From the NCBI GenBank assembly GCA_031261365.1, contig JAISJY010000126.1, forward strand, positions 1-10,034: DNA of 10,034 bases, given 5' to 3'. This DNA comes from Caryophanales bacterium (GTDB lineage: Bacteria; Bacillota_I; Bacilli_A; RFN20; JAISJY01). Shown here one piece after another: positions 1 to 6,418 of this stretch (positions are counted from its first letter, which is position 1; every line of letters starts with the position of its first letter). Under the pieces are notes generated by a model. It was not told where the DNA came from. It searched no databases and saw only the letters and a list, made by a program, of their open reading frames with translations. The translations under genes and the position numbers were made by a program.

Positions 1-32
1 AAAATAAAATGAAAAATAACATCTTTACAGGG

Positions 33-58
33 AAAGTAATAAACTTTAGTATTACTTT
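33..58. repeat. Perfect 9-bp inverted repeat upstream of luxE
   Basis: AAAGTAATA at 33-41 is exactly complementary to TATTACTTT at 50-58, with an 8-base spacer. It lies about 120 bp before the luxE start and about 110 bp before a TATAAT box. It could be an operator, or a weak terminator of a gene left of the window; the T-run that follows is short and interrupted. The stem has only one G-C pair per 9 bp, so a stable hairpin is doubtful. The rest of 1-179 shows no gene. Confidence 0.4.
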
Positions 59-167
59 TAGAGTTGTTCTACAAAAATAAACTCATACACAATTTAAACA
101 AGAATTGAAAAATAGTAAAAACCTTTTAGTAAAAATCAATATTTTCTTATTAGTGACATATTTATTG

Positions 168-173
168 TATAAT
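168..173 (+). promoter_or_regulatory. Candidate -10 box of the luxEC operon
   Basis: A perfect TATAAT ends 6 bases before the ATG at 180. Normal spacing would put the transcription start on or beside the A of the start codon, so the mRNA may be leaderless. No convincing -35 box is seen at 16-18 bp; TTCTTA around 144-149 is the best weak match. Random AT-rich sequence can also produce this hexamer. Confidence 0.4.
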
Positions 174-179
174 TAGGGT

Positions 180-1289
180 ATGAAGTTTAAATATACAAAT
201 AAATTATTTTCTAAAAAACCATATGTTAATAATACAAATGAGTTTTTTATTAAGGCTATGCGGGAAAATGCCATATTTCAATATGAAAACTGTTCTGATT
301 ATCAAAGAATATGTGATAAAGCATCATTTAATCCTTATGAAATTAAAAACGACAAAGACATAGAAAATCTTCCAATAATTCCAACTGCCTATTTAAAAAC
401 TCATCAAATGATATCAAAGAATAGAGCTTTAATAACGGCTACATCATCAGGTACAAGTGGAAAGAAATCAGTAATAAAGTTTGATTTTCCTAGTTTATGG
501 AGAGGTTTAAAAATGGTAATTAAAGTTTGCCAATTCCATAAATTATTATCAATTAAAAGAACAAATTATATTTTGTTTTCTTATAAGCCACATAAAGCAA
601 ATAATACTGCTATAACTAAAACAGCAACAGGTTCAACATTATTTGCTCCAAGCGAGAGTAAAACTTATGCTCTTACTTTTGTCAAGGGAGAATATAAATT
701 AGATTTAAATAAGTTAAAAGAGAAATTAATTGTTTTATCAAAGAAAAAGAAAAGAATAAGAACGATAGGTTTTCCTGCTTATACTTATTTTTTGCTCCGT
801 ATGATGAAAGAAGAAGGCATATTTCTTAAGTTTAGAAAAGGTTCTAAAGTAACTATTGGAGGCGGTTGGAAACAGTTTTATGCTGATGAAGTAAATAAAG
901 AAGATTTTTATAAACTTGTTAAAGAAGTTCTTGATATAGATGAATGTAATATTGTGGAATATTTTAGTGCAGTCGAACATCCTGTTTTATATACTGACTG
1001 CCCTAATCATCATTTTCATGTTCCTGTTTATAGTAAAGTAATTATTAGAAATCCTCATGATTTTAAGCCTGTTAAAAATGGAGAAATAGGTCTTTTGAAC
1101 TTACTAACACCAATGTTGGCAAATGTTCCAATATTATCTATAATGACAGATGATTTAGCAATACTTCATGAGGAATGTACTTGTGGTATTAAAAGACCAT
1201 GGGTGGAAATAATCGGCAGAGTGGGTTTAACAGATATTAAGACTTGTGCGGCTGGTGCTGAAGAGTTATTAAAGGGAGAAAATAAATGA
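180..1289 (+). CDS. luxE: LuxE-like acyl-protein synthetase (long-chain fatty acyl activating enzyme)
   Basis: This 369-aa protein belongs to the LuxE family, which activates a fatty acid with ATP as acyl-AMP and holds it as an acyl-enzyme for transfer to the LuxC reductase. Visible signs are the adenylating-type loop TSSGTSG (88-94), IGGGWK (226-231), the conserved block EYFSAVEHPVLY (260-271), the LTPMLANVPILS-x-MTDDLA stretch (309-327), and a Cys-rich C-terminal segment CTCGIKRPWVEIIGRVG (333-349). Length matches the family. The ATG at 180 is the first possible start because an in-frame TAG lies at 174-176; M27 is a less likely alternative. There is no clear Shine-Dalgarno sequence. Its TGA overlaps the ATG of luxC (ATGA). 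LuxE/LuxC pairs occur outside luminous bacteria, where the aldehyde product has other fates; the fate here is unknown. It is distantly related to phenylacetate-CoA ligases. Confidence 0.87.
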   Translation: MKFKYTNKLFSKKPYVNNTNEFFIKAMRENAIFQYENCSDYQRICDKASFNPYEIKNDKDIENLPIIPTAYLKTHQMISKNRALITATSSGTSGKKSVIKFDFPSLWRGLKMVIKVCQFHKLLSIKRTNYILFSYKPHKANNTAITKTATGSTLFAPSESKTYALTFVKGEYKLDLNKLKEKLIVLSKKKKRIRTIGFPAYTYFLLRMMKEEGIFLKFRKGSKVTIGGGWKQFYADEVNKEDFYKLVKEVLDIDECNIVEYFSAVEHPVLYTDCPNHHFHVPVYSKVIIRNPHDFKPVKNGEIGLLNLLTPMLANVPILSIMTDDLAILHEECTCGIKRPWVEIIGRVGLTDIKTCAAGAEELLKGENK

Positions 1290-2566
1290 TATTGTATCAA
1301 GGAATTACTTATGAAAACAAAGAAACTCCAAGACTTATTGAGTCACTTTATTTAGATTGTTTAAAAACTATTAAAGATGGGAATATTTTAACAACAGAAA
1401 TAGTCATAAACGCGGTAGATGAGTTAATGAAACAAATTAGAGAAGGAAAATATGACGAGATAATCTTGCCTTTATTAAAAAGTCTTAATATTGATAAAAT
1501 ATCTTTCTTAAATAATGTTTCTCTTTTTAATAAAGAGGCTTTGAGATATAAAGTGGAAATTGAACTAGGTGATAAAATTATAAATAAAGAATATTATTTA
1601 AATGATATCACTATGAAAAGAGTTCCTCTTGGTATTTTGATGCATATCTCGGCTGGCAATGTTGATGGACTTCCTGCCTTTTCCGTAATTGAAGGTCTTT
1701 TGGCTTTGAATATAAACATCTTAAAATTACCTGTGGGTGATAGTGGATTATCCATACTTTTACTTTCTAAATTAATAGAAATAGAACCTAAATTGAAAGA
1801 TTATATTTATGTTTTTGATATTAGATCTACAGATTTAGATAATTTGAAGAAAGTAGCTAATATGGTTGATGGAGTTGTGGTCTGGGGTGGTGATTTAGCT
1901 GTTGAAGCTGCCAGAAAGTTCACTCCTTTGACTACTAAACTAATTACTTATGGTCATAAACTTTCTTTTGCCTATGCAACTTTACAAGCGAGTGACTCTG
2001 ATTTATATGAATTATGTTGTAATATTTGTCAAAGTAATCAATTATTGTGTTCTTCACCTCAAGGCATTTTTCTTGATACAAAAAGTAATGAAGAATTAGA
2101 AATGTTTGCTAAAAGAGTAGTTAATGCTTTTATAAAAGCTGAAAAAAAGTACCCAGATTATAATTTTGGTGCTTCTGCTAAAAACTCATTAGCCTTATAT
2201 TCAGCTTCTTTGGCTGAAAAGTCAGATATGAAATATTATAAAGGTGATAGTTATTCTATTGTAATAAAGCAAGATGTTGAACTTGAATTATCTTTATTAT
2301 TTAGAAATGTTTATATAAAACCACTTTTAAAAGATAAAATAGTAACTAATTTTAAGAGATATGGAGGCTATTTACAAACTGTATATTTATTATGCAACGA
2401 TGATGAGTTTAAGGAATTAACTAACCAATTTATCAAGGCAGGACTTGTTAAAATCATTCCTCCAAGTTTAATATTTATGAACTCTCCTGGCACCTCACAC
2501 GATGGCTTATACCCTTTGTATGAGTATACCAAAGTAGTTGAATATAAAAAACGAGAAAACAAATAG
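1286..2566 (+). CDS. luxC: LuxC-like acyl-CoA/acyl-protein reductase
   Basis: This 426-aa protein is a LuxC-family member of the aldehyde dehydrogenase superfamily. The family reduces an acyl-thioester to a fatty aldehyde with NADPH, taking the acyl group from LuxE. The probable catalytic cysteine is C255 in QLLCSSPQG (252-260), the typical Q-x-CSSP-Q context. The nucleotide-binding region is around SAGNVDGLPAFSVIEGLL (122-139), with NINILKLP (142-149). The C-terminus SPGTSHDGLYPL resembles the THDG ending of LuxC proteins. The ORF starts inside the last codons of luxE (4-bp overlap, ATGA) and is preceded by AAAGGGAG at good spacing, so the two are translationally coupled. It is slightly shorter than Vibrio LuxC. 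No acyltransferase luxD or luciferase luxAB lies nearby. The aldehyde may feed lipid, wax-ester or surface-glycan chemistry; that is inference only. Confidence 0.9.
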   Translation: MILYQGITYENKETPRLIESLYLDCLKTIKDGNILTTEIVINAVDELMKQIREGKYDEIILPLLKSLNIDKISFLNNVSLFNKEALRYKVEIELGDKIINKEYYLNDITMKRVPLGILMHISAGNVDGLPAFSVIEGLLALNINILKLPVGDSGLSILLLSKLIEIEPKLKDYIYVFDIRSTDLDNLKKVANMVDGVVVWGGDLAVEAARKFTPLTTKLITYGHKLSFAYATLQASDSDLYELCCNICQSNQLLCSSPQGIFLDTKSNEELEMFAKRVVNAFIKAEKKYPDYNFGASAKNSLALYSASLAEKSDMKYYKGDSYSIVIKQDVELELSLLFRNVYIKPLLKDKIVTNFKRYGGYLQTVYLLCNDDEFKELTNQFIKAGLVKIIPPSLIFMNSPGTSHDGLYPLYEYTKVVEYKKRENK

Positions 2567-2711
2567 GACCTTTAGACCTTACTAATGAGATATTATTTTC
2601 TGGCAAACATAAAAAAATCTTAAAGGAAATCAAATTATTCTTTTAAAGAAAAAATCTTTTTAATATCAACTAAACTTTTATTAAACTTCACCAAGTGAAT
2701 ATATGTTACAT

Positions 2712-2787
2712 TGGTGGACTGTAGGGGAGTTGAACCCATGACCCACTGATTAAGAGTCAGTTGCTCTACCAACTGAGCTAACAGTCC
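2712..2787 (-). tRNA. tRNA-Lys, anticodon CTT
   Basis: The minus strand folds into a standard 76-nt tRNA with the 3' CCA encoded. Acceptor GGACTGT pairs with ACAGTCC, the D arm is GCTC/GAGC, and the anticodon stem ACTGA/TCAGT encloses the loop CTCTTAA, giving anticodon CTT (+ strand AAG at 2752-2754), which reads AAG lysine codons. The T loop is TTCAACT. One defect is visible: in the T stem ATGGG/CCCCT, base 50 (T) faces base 64 (C). The gene is divergent from tex. Low-GC genomes normally also carry a TTT-anticodon Lys tRNA, not seen in this window. The stretch 2567-2711 between luxC and this gene holds no recognisable gene or strong terminator. Confidence 0.97.
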
Positions 2788-2797
2788 AGCATAAACA

Positions 2798-2803
2798 ATT
2801 ATA
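2798..2803 (-). promoter_or_regulatory. Candidate -10 box for tRNA-Lys
   Basis: The minus strand reads TATAAT here, 10 bases before the tRNA 5' end, which suits a very short tRNA leader. No clear -35 element was found at normal spacing. The overlapping + strand TATAAT at 2800-2805 and TATAGT at 2823-2828 could serve tex, so the 64-bp divergent gap 2788-2851 may hold both promoters. Confidence 0.4.
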
Positions 2804-2851
2804 ATAAAACAAAGTAAAAAAGTATAGTAAAATATTAAAAGGTGGTGAAAA

Positions 2852-5002
2852 ATGAATAAGCAAATATTAAAAATTATTAAGGACAAGACAGGCTTCAGAC
2901 TTGAAGCAATAGAAGCAGTTATCAAACTTTTTGCTGAAGATGCTACTATACCTTTTATTGCTAGATATAGAAAAGAAGTAACAGGCGGACTTGATGAAGA
3001 ACAAATACATTTAATTCAAGAACTACAAGATACTGAAACTAAAATATTTGAAAGAAGAAATGCTGTTTTAAATATCTTAAAAGAAAAAGAAAAATTAACT
3101 CCTGAATTAGAAAAGGAATTAAACGAAGCCCAAACATTACAAGAAATAGAAAACATTTATTTACCATATAAAGAAAAAAGAAAAACAAAAGCGAGTATTG
3201 CTATTGCCAATGGACTTCAACCTTTAGCCGATTTAATATTTCAAGGTCAAGAGTTTGATTATTTAAGTGAAGCTCAAAAATATCTCAATGAAAATGTTAC
3301 AACGGTTGAAATTGCTATTAATCAAGCTTTAGATATTCTAGCTGAAAAAATAGCTTATACTCCTAGAATAAGAGAAATAAGTAAAAATATAATCTTAAAA
3401 ACGGCTACAATAAAATCAAAATTAAAAAAGAATGTTATTGATGAAAACAATAATTTTGAAATATATTATGACTTTTCTCAAGCCATTAGTACTATTCAAA
3501 ATCACCGCCTCCTTGCTATTAATAGAGGGGTAAATAAGAATATTCTTTTTTTTGAATTTGCTTATGATGACCTTTTAATTATAGAAAATATTGAAAGCAT
3601 TGTTATTACTCATCCTCAAACAAATTGTTCTCTTTTATTAAAACAAATGATAAAAGATTCTTTTAAAAGATTAATCAGTCCTAGTATAGAAAATGAAATC
3701 TTTAATGAACTATATGACAAAGCTGAAAAAGAAGCTATCAATTTATTTTGTTTAAACTTAGAACAACTATTATCAACTCCACCTTTTAAAAATAAAGCCA
3801 TTCTCGGTTTTGACCCTTCCTTTAGAACAGGTTGTAAACTAGCCGTAATTGATGAGTTTGGTAATTTAAAAGATAAAAATGTTATTTTCCCTAATCAAAA
3901 ATATAAAGATGAAGAAGTGCCAACTTATAGAATAAATGAAGCTGAAAACATTTTAACTAATTTAGTAAATAAATATAATGTTTCTCTAATTGCTATTGGT
4001 AATGGAACTGCTAGTAGAGAGAGTGAAGCTTTTGTTTCTAATACTATCAAAAAATATCAATTAAAAACTCAATACTTAATTGTTTCTGAAATAGGTGCTT
4101 CAGTTTATTCAGCCTCTAAAAATGCTATTAAGGAATTTCCTAATTTACATGTTGAAGAAAGAAGTGCTATCTCTATTGCCCGAAGAGTTATAGACCCTTT
4201 AAGTGAACTAATTAAAATTGATCCTAAATCTATTGGAGTTGGTCAATATCAACATGATGTTAATCAAAAAGAATTAAAAGAAAAATTAGATTTTACTACT
4301 TCTAAAATTGTTAATAGAATAGGAGTAAATATTAATACCGCGGGTGTTGAATTACTAAGTTATGTTTCAGGCTTATCAAGCAAAATAGCCCAAAACATTA
4401 TTGATTTTAGAGAAGACAACCCTTTAAAGAATAGAATAGATGTCAAGAAAATAAAAGGAATAACACCTAAAAACTATCAACAGGCTATCGGGTTCTTAAA
4501 GATATTAGATTCTTCTAATCCTTTAGATAAAACATTTATTCATCCCGATAACTATGAAACTGTCACAACAATTATTAATGATTTAGGAGGTAATCTAAAT
4601 GAAATAACTAATGAGTTTATTAAGAAATTAGAAACCCTAAACTATAAAAAATATGGACTAGATGAATATACTTTTTCTGATATTAAAAAAGAAATCACCC
4701 AACCTTTATATGATTACCGTGATAATTTCGCGACCCCTATTTTAAAAAGTAATATCTTACACGCTGAAGATTTACTTCCTAATATGAAACTAGAAGGCAC
4801 AGTTAGAAGTATAGTTGACTTTGGTGTCTTTGTTGATATTGGCTTAAAAAACAATGGTTTTATTCACCTTTCTAAACTTTCTAAAAGATTTATTAAACAT
4901 CCTTTAGAAGTTCTTAAAGTAGGAGACATAGTTGAAGTATATGTCATAAATTATGATTCTCTTAAAAATAGAATATCATTAAGTTTATTGCCTTTAAACT
5001 AA
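2852..5002 (+). CDS. tex: Tex/YhgF family S1 RNA-binding protein
   Basis: At 716 aa this is full length for Tex, a conserved cytoplasmic nucleic-acid-binding protein linked to transcription and RNA handling. Domain order is as expected. The N-terminal Tex helical region contains ATIPFIARYRKEVTGGLDE (31-49) and LPYKEKRKTKA (104-114). A YqgF/RNase H-like domain spans about 316-445 (LGFDPSFRTGCKLAVID, IGNGTASRESE). The signature IGVGQYQHDVNQ lies at 461-472. Helix-hairpin-helix segments lie around 490-555 (NTAGVELLSYVSGL). A C-terminal S1 domain spans about 644-712 (LEGTVRSIVDFGVFVDIG, HLSKLS). The start is set by AGGTGG at 2840-2845, six bases before the ATG. It stands alone, divergent from tRNA-Lys, and its TAA (5000-5002) overlaps the TAG of the convergent pilin-like gene. 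It looks intact and housekeeping in nature. Confidence 0.97.
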   Translation: MNKQILKIIKDKTGFRLEAIEAVIKLFAEDATIPFIARYRKEVTGGLDEEQIHLIQELQDTETKIFERRNAVLNILKEKEKLTPELEKELNEAQTLQEIENIYLPYKEKRKTKASIAIANGLQPLADLIFQGQEFDYLSEAQKYLNENVTTVEIAINQALDILAEKIAYTPRIREISKNIILKTATIKSKLKKNVIDENNNFEIYYDFSQAISTIQNHRLLAINRGVNKNILFFEFAYDDLLIIENIESIVITHPQTNCSLLLKQMIKDSFKRLISPSIENEIFNELYDKAEKEAINLFCLNLEQLLSTPPFKNKAILGFDPSFRTGCKLAVIDEFGNLKDKNVIFPNQKYKDEEVPTYRINEAENILTNLVNKYNVSLIAIGNGTASRESEAFVSNTIKKYQLKTQYLIVSEIGASVYSASKNAIKEFPNLHVEERSAISIARRVIDPLSELIKIDPKSIGVGQYQHDVNQKELKEKLDFTTSKIVNRIGVNINTAGVELLSYVSGLSSKIAQNIIDFREDNPLKNRIDVKKIKGITPKNYQQAIGFLKILDSSNPLDKTFIHPDNYETVTTIINDLGGNLNEITNEFIKKLETLNYKKYGLDEYTFSDIKKEITQPLYDYRDNFATPILKSNILHAEDLLPNMKLEGTVRSIVDFGVFVDIGLKNNGFIHLSKLSKRFIKHPLEVLKVGDIVEVYVINYDSLKNRISLSLLPLN

Positions 5003-5232
5003 TCCAAAGAATTAAGAAGCAAGGGTTCACCAAAGGAAATACTCGGCTTACTAGGTCTGGAAAAAGAAGAAGTGGAAGAGGATGAACTTTCAGTGGAAGA
5101 GGATGAACTCTCACTTGAAGAATCAAATCTGTTCCAAGCATCATCAAAAAGCTTACTGACCCGACCACTTAATAAAGCAAAAGCCCCAATAACTAAAATC
5201 ATACATAAAATACTACCTTTAAGTTCTCCCAT
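4999..5232 (-). CDS. Small Flp-like pilin candidate with serine-rich tail
   Basis: This 77-aa protein has the N-terminus MGELKGSILC, one hydrophobic helix (about 8-22), a short amphipathic part (RVSKLFDDAWNRF, 24-36) and a Ser/Thr-rich tail (38-57) with the heptad ESSSSST twice (41-47, 48-54). The N-terminal 29 residues match the 52-aa upstream gene at 17 positions. The pattern K-G-x followed by a helix resembles Flp/class III prepilins cleaved after Gly6, but residue +5 is Met, not Glu. A perfect AGGAGG (5239-5244), six bases before the ATG, supports the start. It is the last gene of the pilus cluster, three bases after its paralogue. The Ser-rich tail may be a flexible or glycosylated surface segment. 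It could instead be another small membrane protein of the machine; pilin identity is inferred. Confidence 0.65.
   Translation of the reverse strand: MGELKGSILCMILVIGAFALLSGRVSKLFDDAWNRFDSSSESSSSSTESSSSSTSSFSRPSKPSISFGEPLLLNSLD
5072..5113. repeat. 21-bp tandem repeat, two copies
   Basis: The unit starting GTGGAAGAGGATGAACT spans 5072-5092 and recurs at 5093-5113 with one substitution (T to C near its end). A degenerate third copy may follow at 5114-5134. On the minus strand it encodes the repeated heptad ESSSSST of the 77-aa pilin candidate. The unit is a multiple of three, so copy-number change would alter tail length without frameshift. Confidence 0.85.
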
Positions 5233-5235
5233 AAA

Positions 5236-5394
5236 CTACCTCCTTATCATAGTAACTAAACTTTTAAGAGCATCATCAGCTTCGCTTAAATCATTAAGAT
5301 TATTTTCAAATAATGTAATTAAAAAAACAGATAATAAAGCAAAAACAGCAATAACTAAAACCAATGATAAAATTTGACCTTTTAATTCTGACAT
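5236..5394 (-). CDS. Very small Flp-like pilin candidate (52 aa)
   Basis: This short gene encodes 52 aa beginning MSELKGQILSLVLV and ending VTMIRR. A hydrophobic helix covers about residues 8-29, followed by a short polar, acidic tail (ENNLNDLSEADDA). It is a clear paralogue of the downstream 77-aa protein. The KGQ pattern resembles the cleavage region of Flp pilins (KGQ-G-x-V-E-Y) and class III signal peptides, but position +5 after the Gly6/Gln7 junction is Leu where Flp pilins have Glu. AGGAGG at 5399-5404, four bases before the ATG, supports translation. Its last two codons, AGG AGG, form the Shine-Dalgarno sequence of the next gene, so the pair should be coupled. Position after tadC-like and tadE-like genes suggests the structural subunit of the pilus. 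Function is inferred from context and shape, not from a recognised family hit. Confidence 0.7.
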   Translation of the reverse strand: MSELKGQILSLVLVIAVFALLSVFLITLFENNLNDLSEADDALKSLVTMIRR

Positions 5395-5406
5395 AAATCC
5401 TCCTTT

Positions 5407-5751
5407 CTAAATGTTTATTCCAAACAAAATCTTTCTCACGATACTCATACTTTTGATTTCTTGCTTATAAACAGAAGTATAATCAACACTCAATTTATAA
5501 GAAATACTTTCACCACTCGTAATATTTTTACAGTGCGAAGATAAACAAGTAAATCTTCCACCTAAAACATCATTGACATAAGCACTAACCTCATCACTAT
5601 AACCATTATTCTTAATCATTAAAGTATTGACATAATTAGATTCAACAATTAATCTACTAGAAACTAATTGAACATTCGCAATATCTAAAATAAGAACAAA
5701 GGCTTGTAAAAAAACCATTAAGAAAAATATTAAACCTATTTTTTGTGACAT
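5407..5751 (-). CDS. TadE-like pseudopilin candidate
   Basis: This 114-aa protein has an N-terminal membrane helix (about 5-24, IGLIFFLMVFLQAFVLI) followed by an exported domain, the layout of TadE/TadF pseudopilins. A cysteine pair C69-x4-C74 (TCLSSHCK) could form a disulfide loop, followed by a predicted strand ISYKLSVDY. I chose the ATG at 5751 because GGGAGGT lies eight bases before it; an in-frame ATG at 5775 would add eight residues and lengthen the overlap with the upstream gene. The tadC-like stop codon is at 5753-5755, so the ribosome binding site lies in that gene's last codons. Role in pilus assembly is inferred from position between the tadC-like gene and the small pilins. No classical TadE family sequence signature is clear by eye. 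Confidence 0.6.
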   Translation of the reverse strand: MSQKIGLIFFLMVFLQAFVLILDIANVQLVSSRLIVESNYVNTLMIKNNGYSDEVSAYVNDVLGGRFTCLSSHCKNITSGESISYKLSVDYTSVYKQEIKSMSIVRKILFGINI

Positions 5752-5752
5752 C

Positions 5753-6418
5753 TTATAAACCTCCCATGAATGCACCTAAAATTGCAAAAGTAAAAGTAAA
5801 GATAACAATTAGTAAAGCTACTAAAGGAATTAAACTATAAATAGAGAACTCGTCTTTTCTTTTATGGAGTTTATAACTATTATAATTTTCCCGCATTTTC
5901 TCAATTAAATTAGGGAACCTTGCTAAATAATCACTAACATACCCCTCTTGTTCTAATTGAAATAACAAAAGAGAGATTTGCATAACAATAAAAGAATTAA
6001 ACTTATTAGCAAAGTTTTGAAAAGGGAGAATAGTCTTATCGTTATCTATTTCACTTAATAATATCTCTATCTCTTTTTGTAAAACCTCACTCACATATTC
6101 TTTACTTATTTCTAAACCTTGATAAATATTAAAACCATTATCTAATAAAATAATTAAATAACTAATTAAATCAGAAAAGTTAGCTTCATTATCTTGATAC
6201 TTTTTCTTAACCTTGCTTGTTAAAGCATTAAGAGGTTGTTGAAACAATAAAAATGTTAAAAGAAGAAAGACTAAAGTAATATATATTTCTCTACTTAAAA
6301 AATAATACAAAGCACTACAAAGAAAGCCCATAACTAAAATTAAATATTGTTGTTTCTTAATCTTTTTAGGATTAATATTTAGAAAAAGACAATTACTTAA
6401 AAATGTTTCTTTCTTCAT
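5753..6418 (-). CDS. tadC: TadC-like pilus assembly membrane platform protein
   Basis: This 221-aa integral membrane protein fits the type II secretion F (T2SSF) domain family. Two hydrophobic helices occupy about 25-60. A cytoplasmic helical bundle follows at about 75-190, with the pattern DLISYLIILLDNGFNIYQGLE (83-103) typical of the first GspF repeat and LLLFQLEQEGYVSDYLARF (150-168) the second. A C-terminal helix lies at 193-216. In Tad systems TadB and TadC together form the inner-membrane platform driven by the CpaF/TadA ATPase. The ATG overlaps the TGA of the tadB-like gene (ATGA). No strong Shine-Dalgarno sequence is visible, consistent with translational coupling. It is shorter than typical TadC (about 300 aa). 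Assignment as C rather than B rests on gene order. Confidence 0.75.
   Translation of the reverse strand: MKKETFLSNCLFLNINPKKIKKQQYLILVMGFLCSALYYFLSREIYITLVFLLLTFLLFQQPLNALTSKVKKKYQDNEANFSDLISYLIILLDNGFNIYQGLEISKEYVSEVLQKEIEILLSEIDNDKTILPFQNFANKFNSFIVMQISLLLFQLEQEGYVSDYLARFPNLIEKMRENYNSYKLHKRKDEFSIYSLIPLVALLIVIFTFTFAILGAFMGGL

Noticed and set aside
738..980. Minus-strand 80-aa frame inside luxE
   Set aside because: Antisense to a well-supported gene, Phe/Lys-rich composition typical of AT-rich shadow frames, no ribosome site role seen.
2368..2562. Minus-strand 64-aa frame at the end of luxC
   Set aside because: Fully antisense to luxC, which has clear family motifs to its C-terminus.
2567..2643. 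Read-through extension of luxC after its TAG
   Set aside because: The same frame meets another TAG at 2573-2575, and luxC already ends at the usual place for its family.
2645..2659. AAAGA/TCTTT hairpin and the nearby TTCAC/GTGAA hairpin (2687-2699) as terminators for luxC or the tRNA
   Set aside because: Stems of only five pairs, little GC, and no proper T-run after the second; not distinguishable from AT-rich background.
2635..2925. Minus-strand 96-aa frame across tRNA-Lys and the tex start
   Set aside because: It runs through the tRNA gene in sense orientation (the LAQLVEQLT stretch is translated tRNA) and overlaps the tex start.
3616..3801. Minus-strand 61-aa frame inside tex
   Set aside because: Antisense shadow of the intact tex gene.
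4962..5168. Minus-strand 68-aa frame overlapping the 77-aa pilin candidate
   Set aside because: Different frame of the repeat region; it also runs into tex, while the 77-aa frame has the ribosome site and a paralogue.
5072..5377. Plus-strand 101-aa frame starting MEEDELS
   Set aside because: Antisense to the two small pilin candidates; its acidic repeats are the complement of the serine codons.
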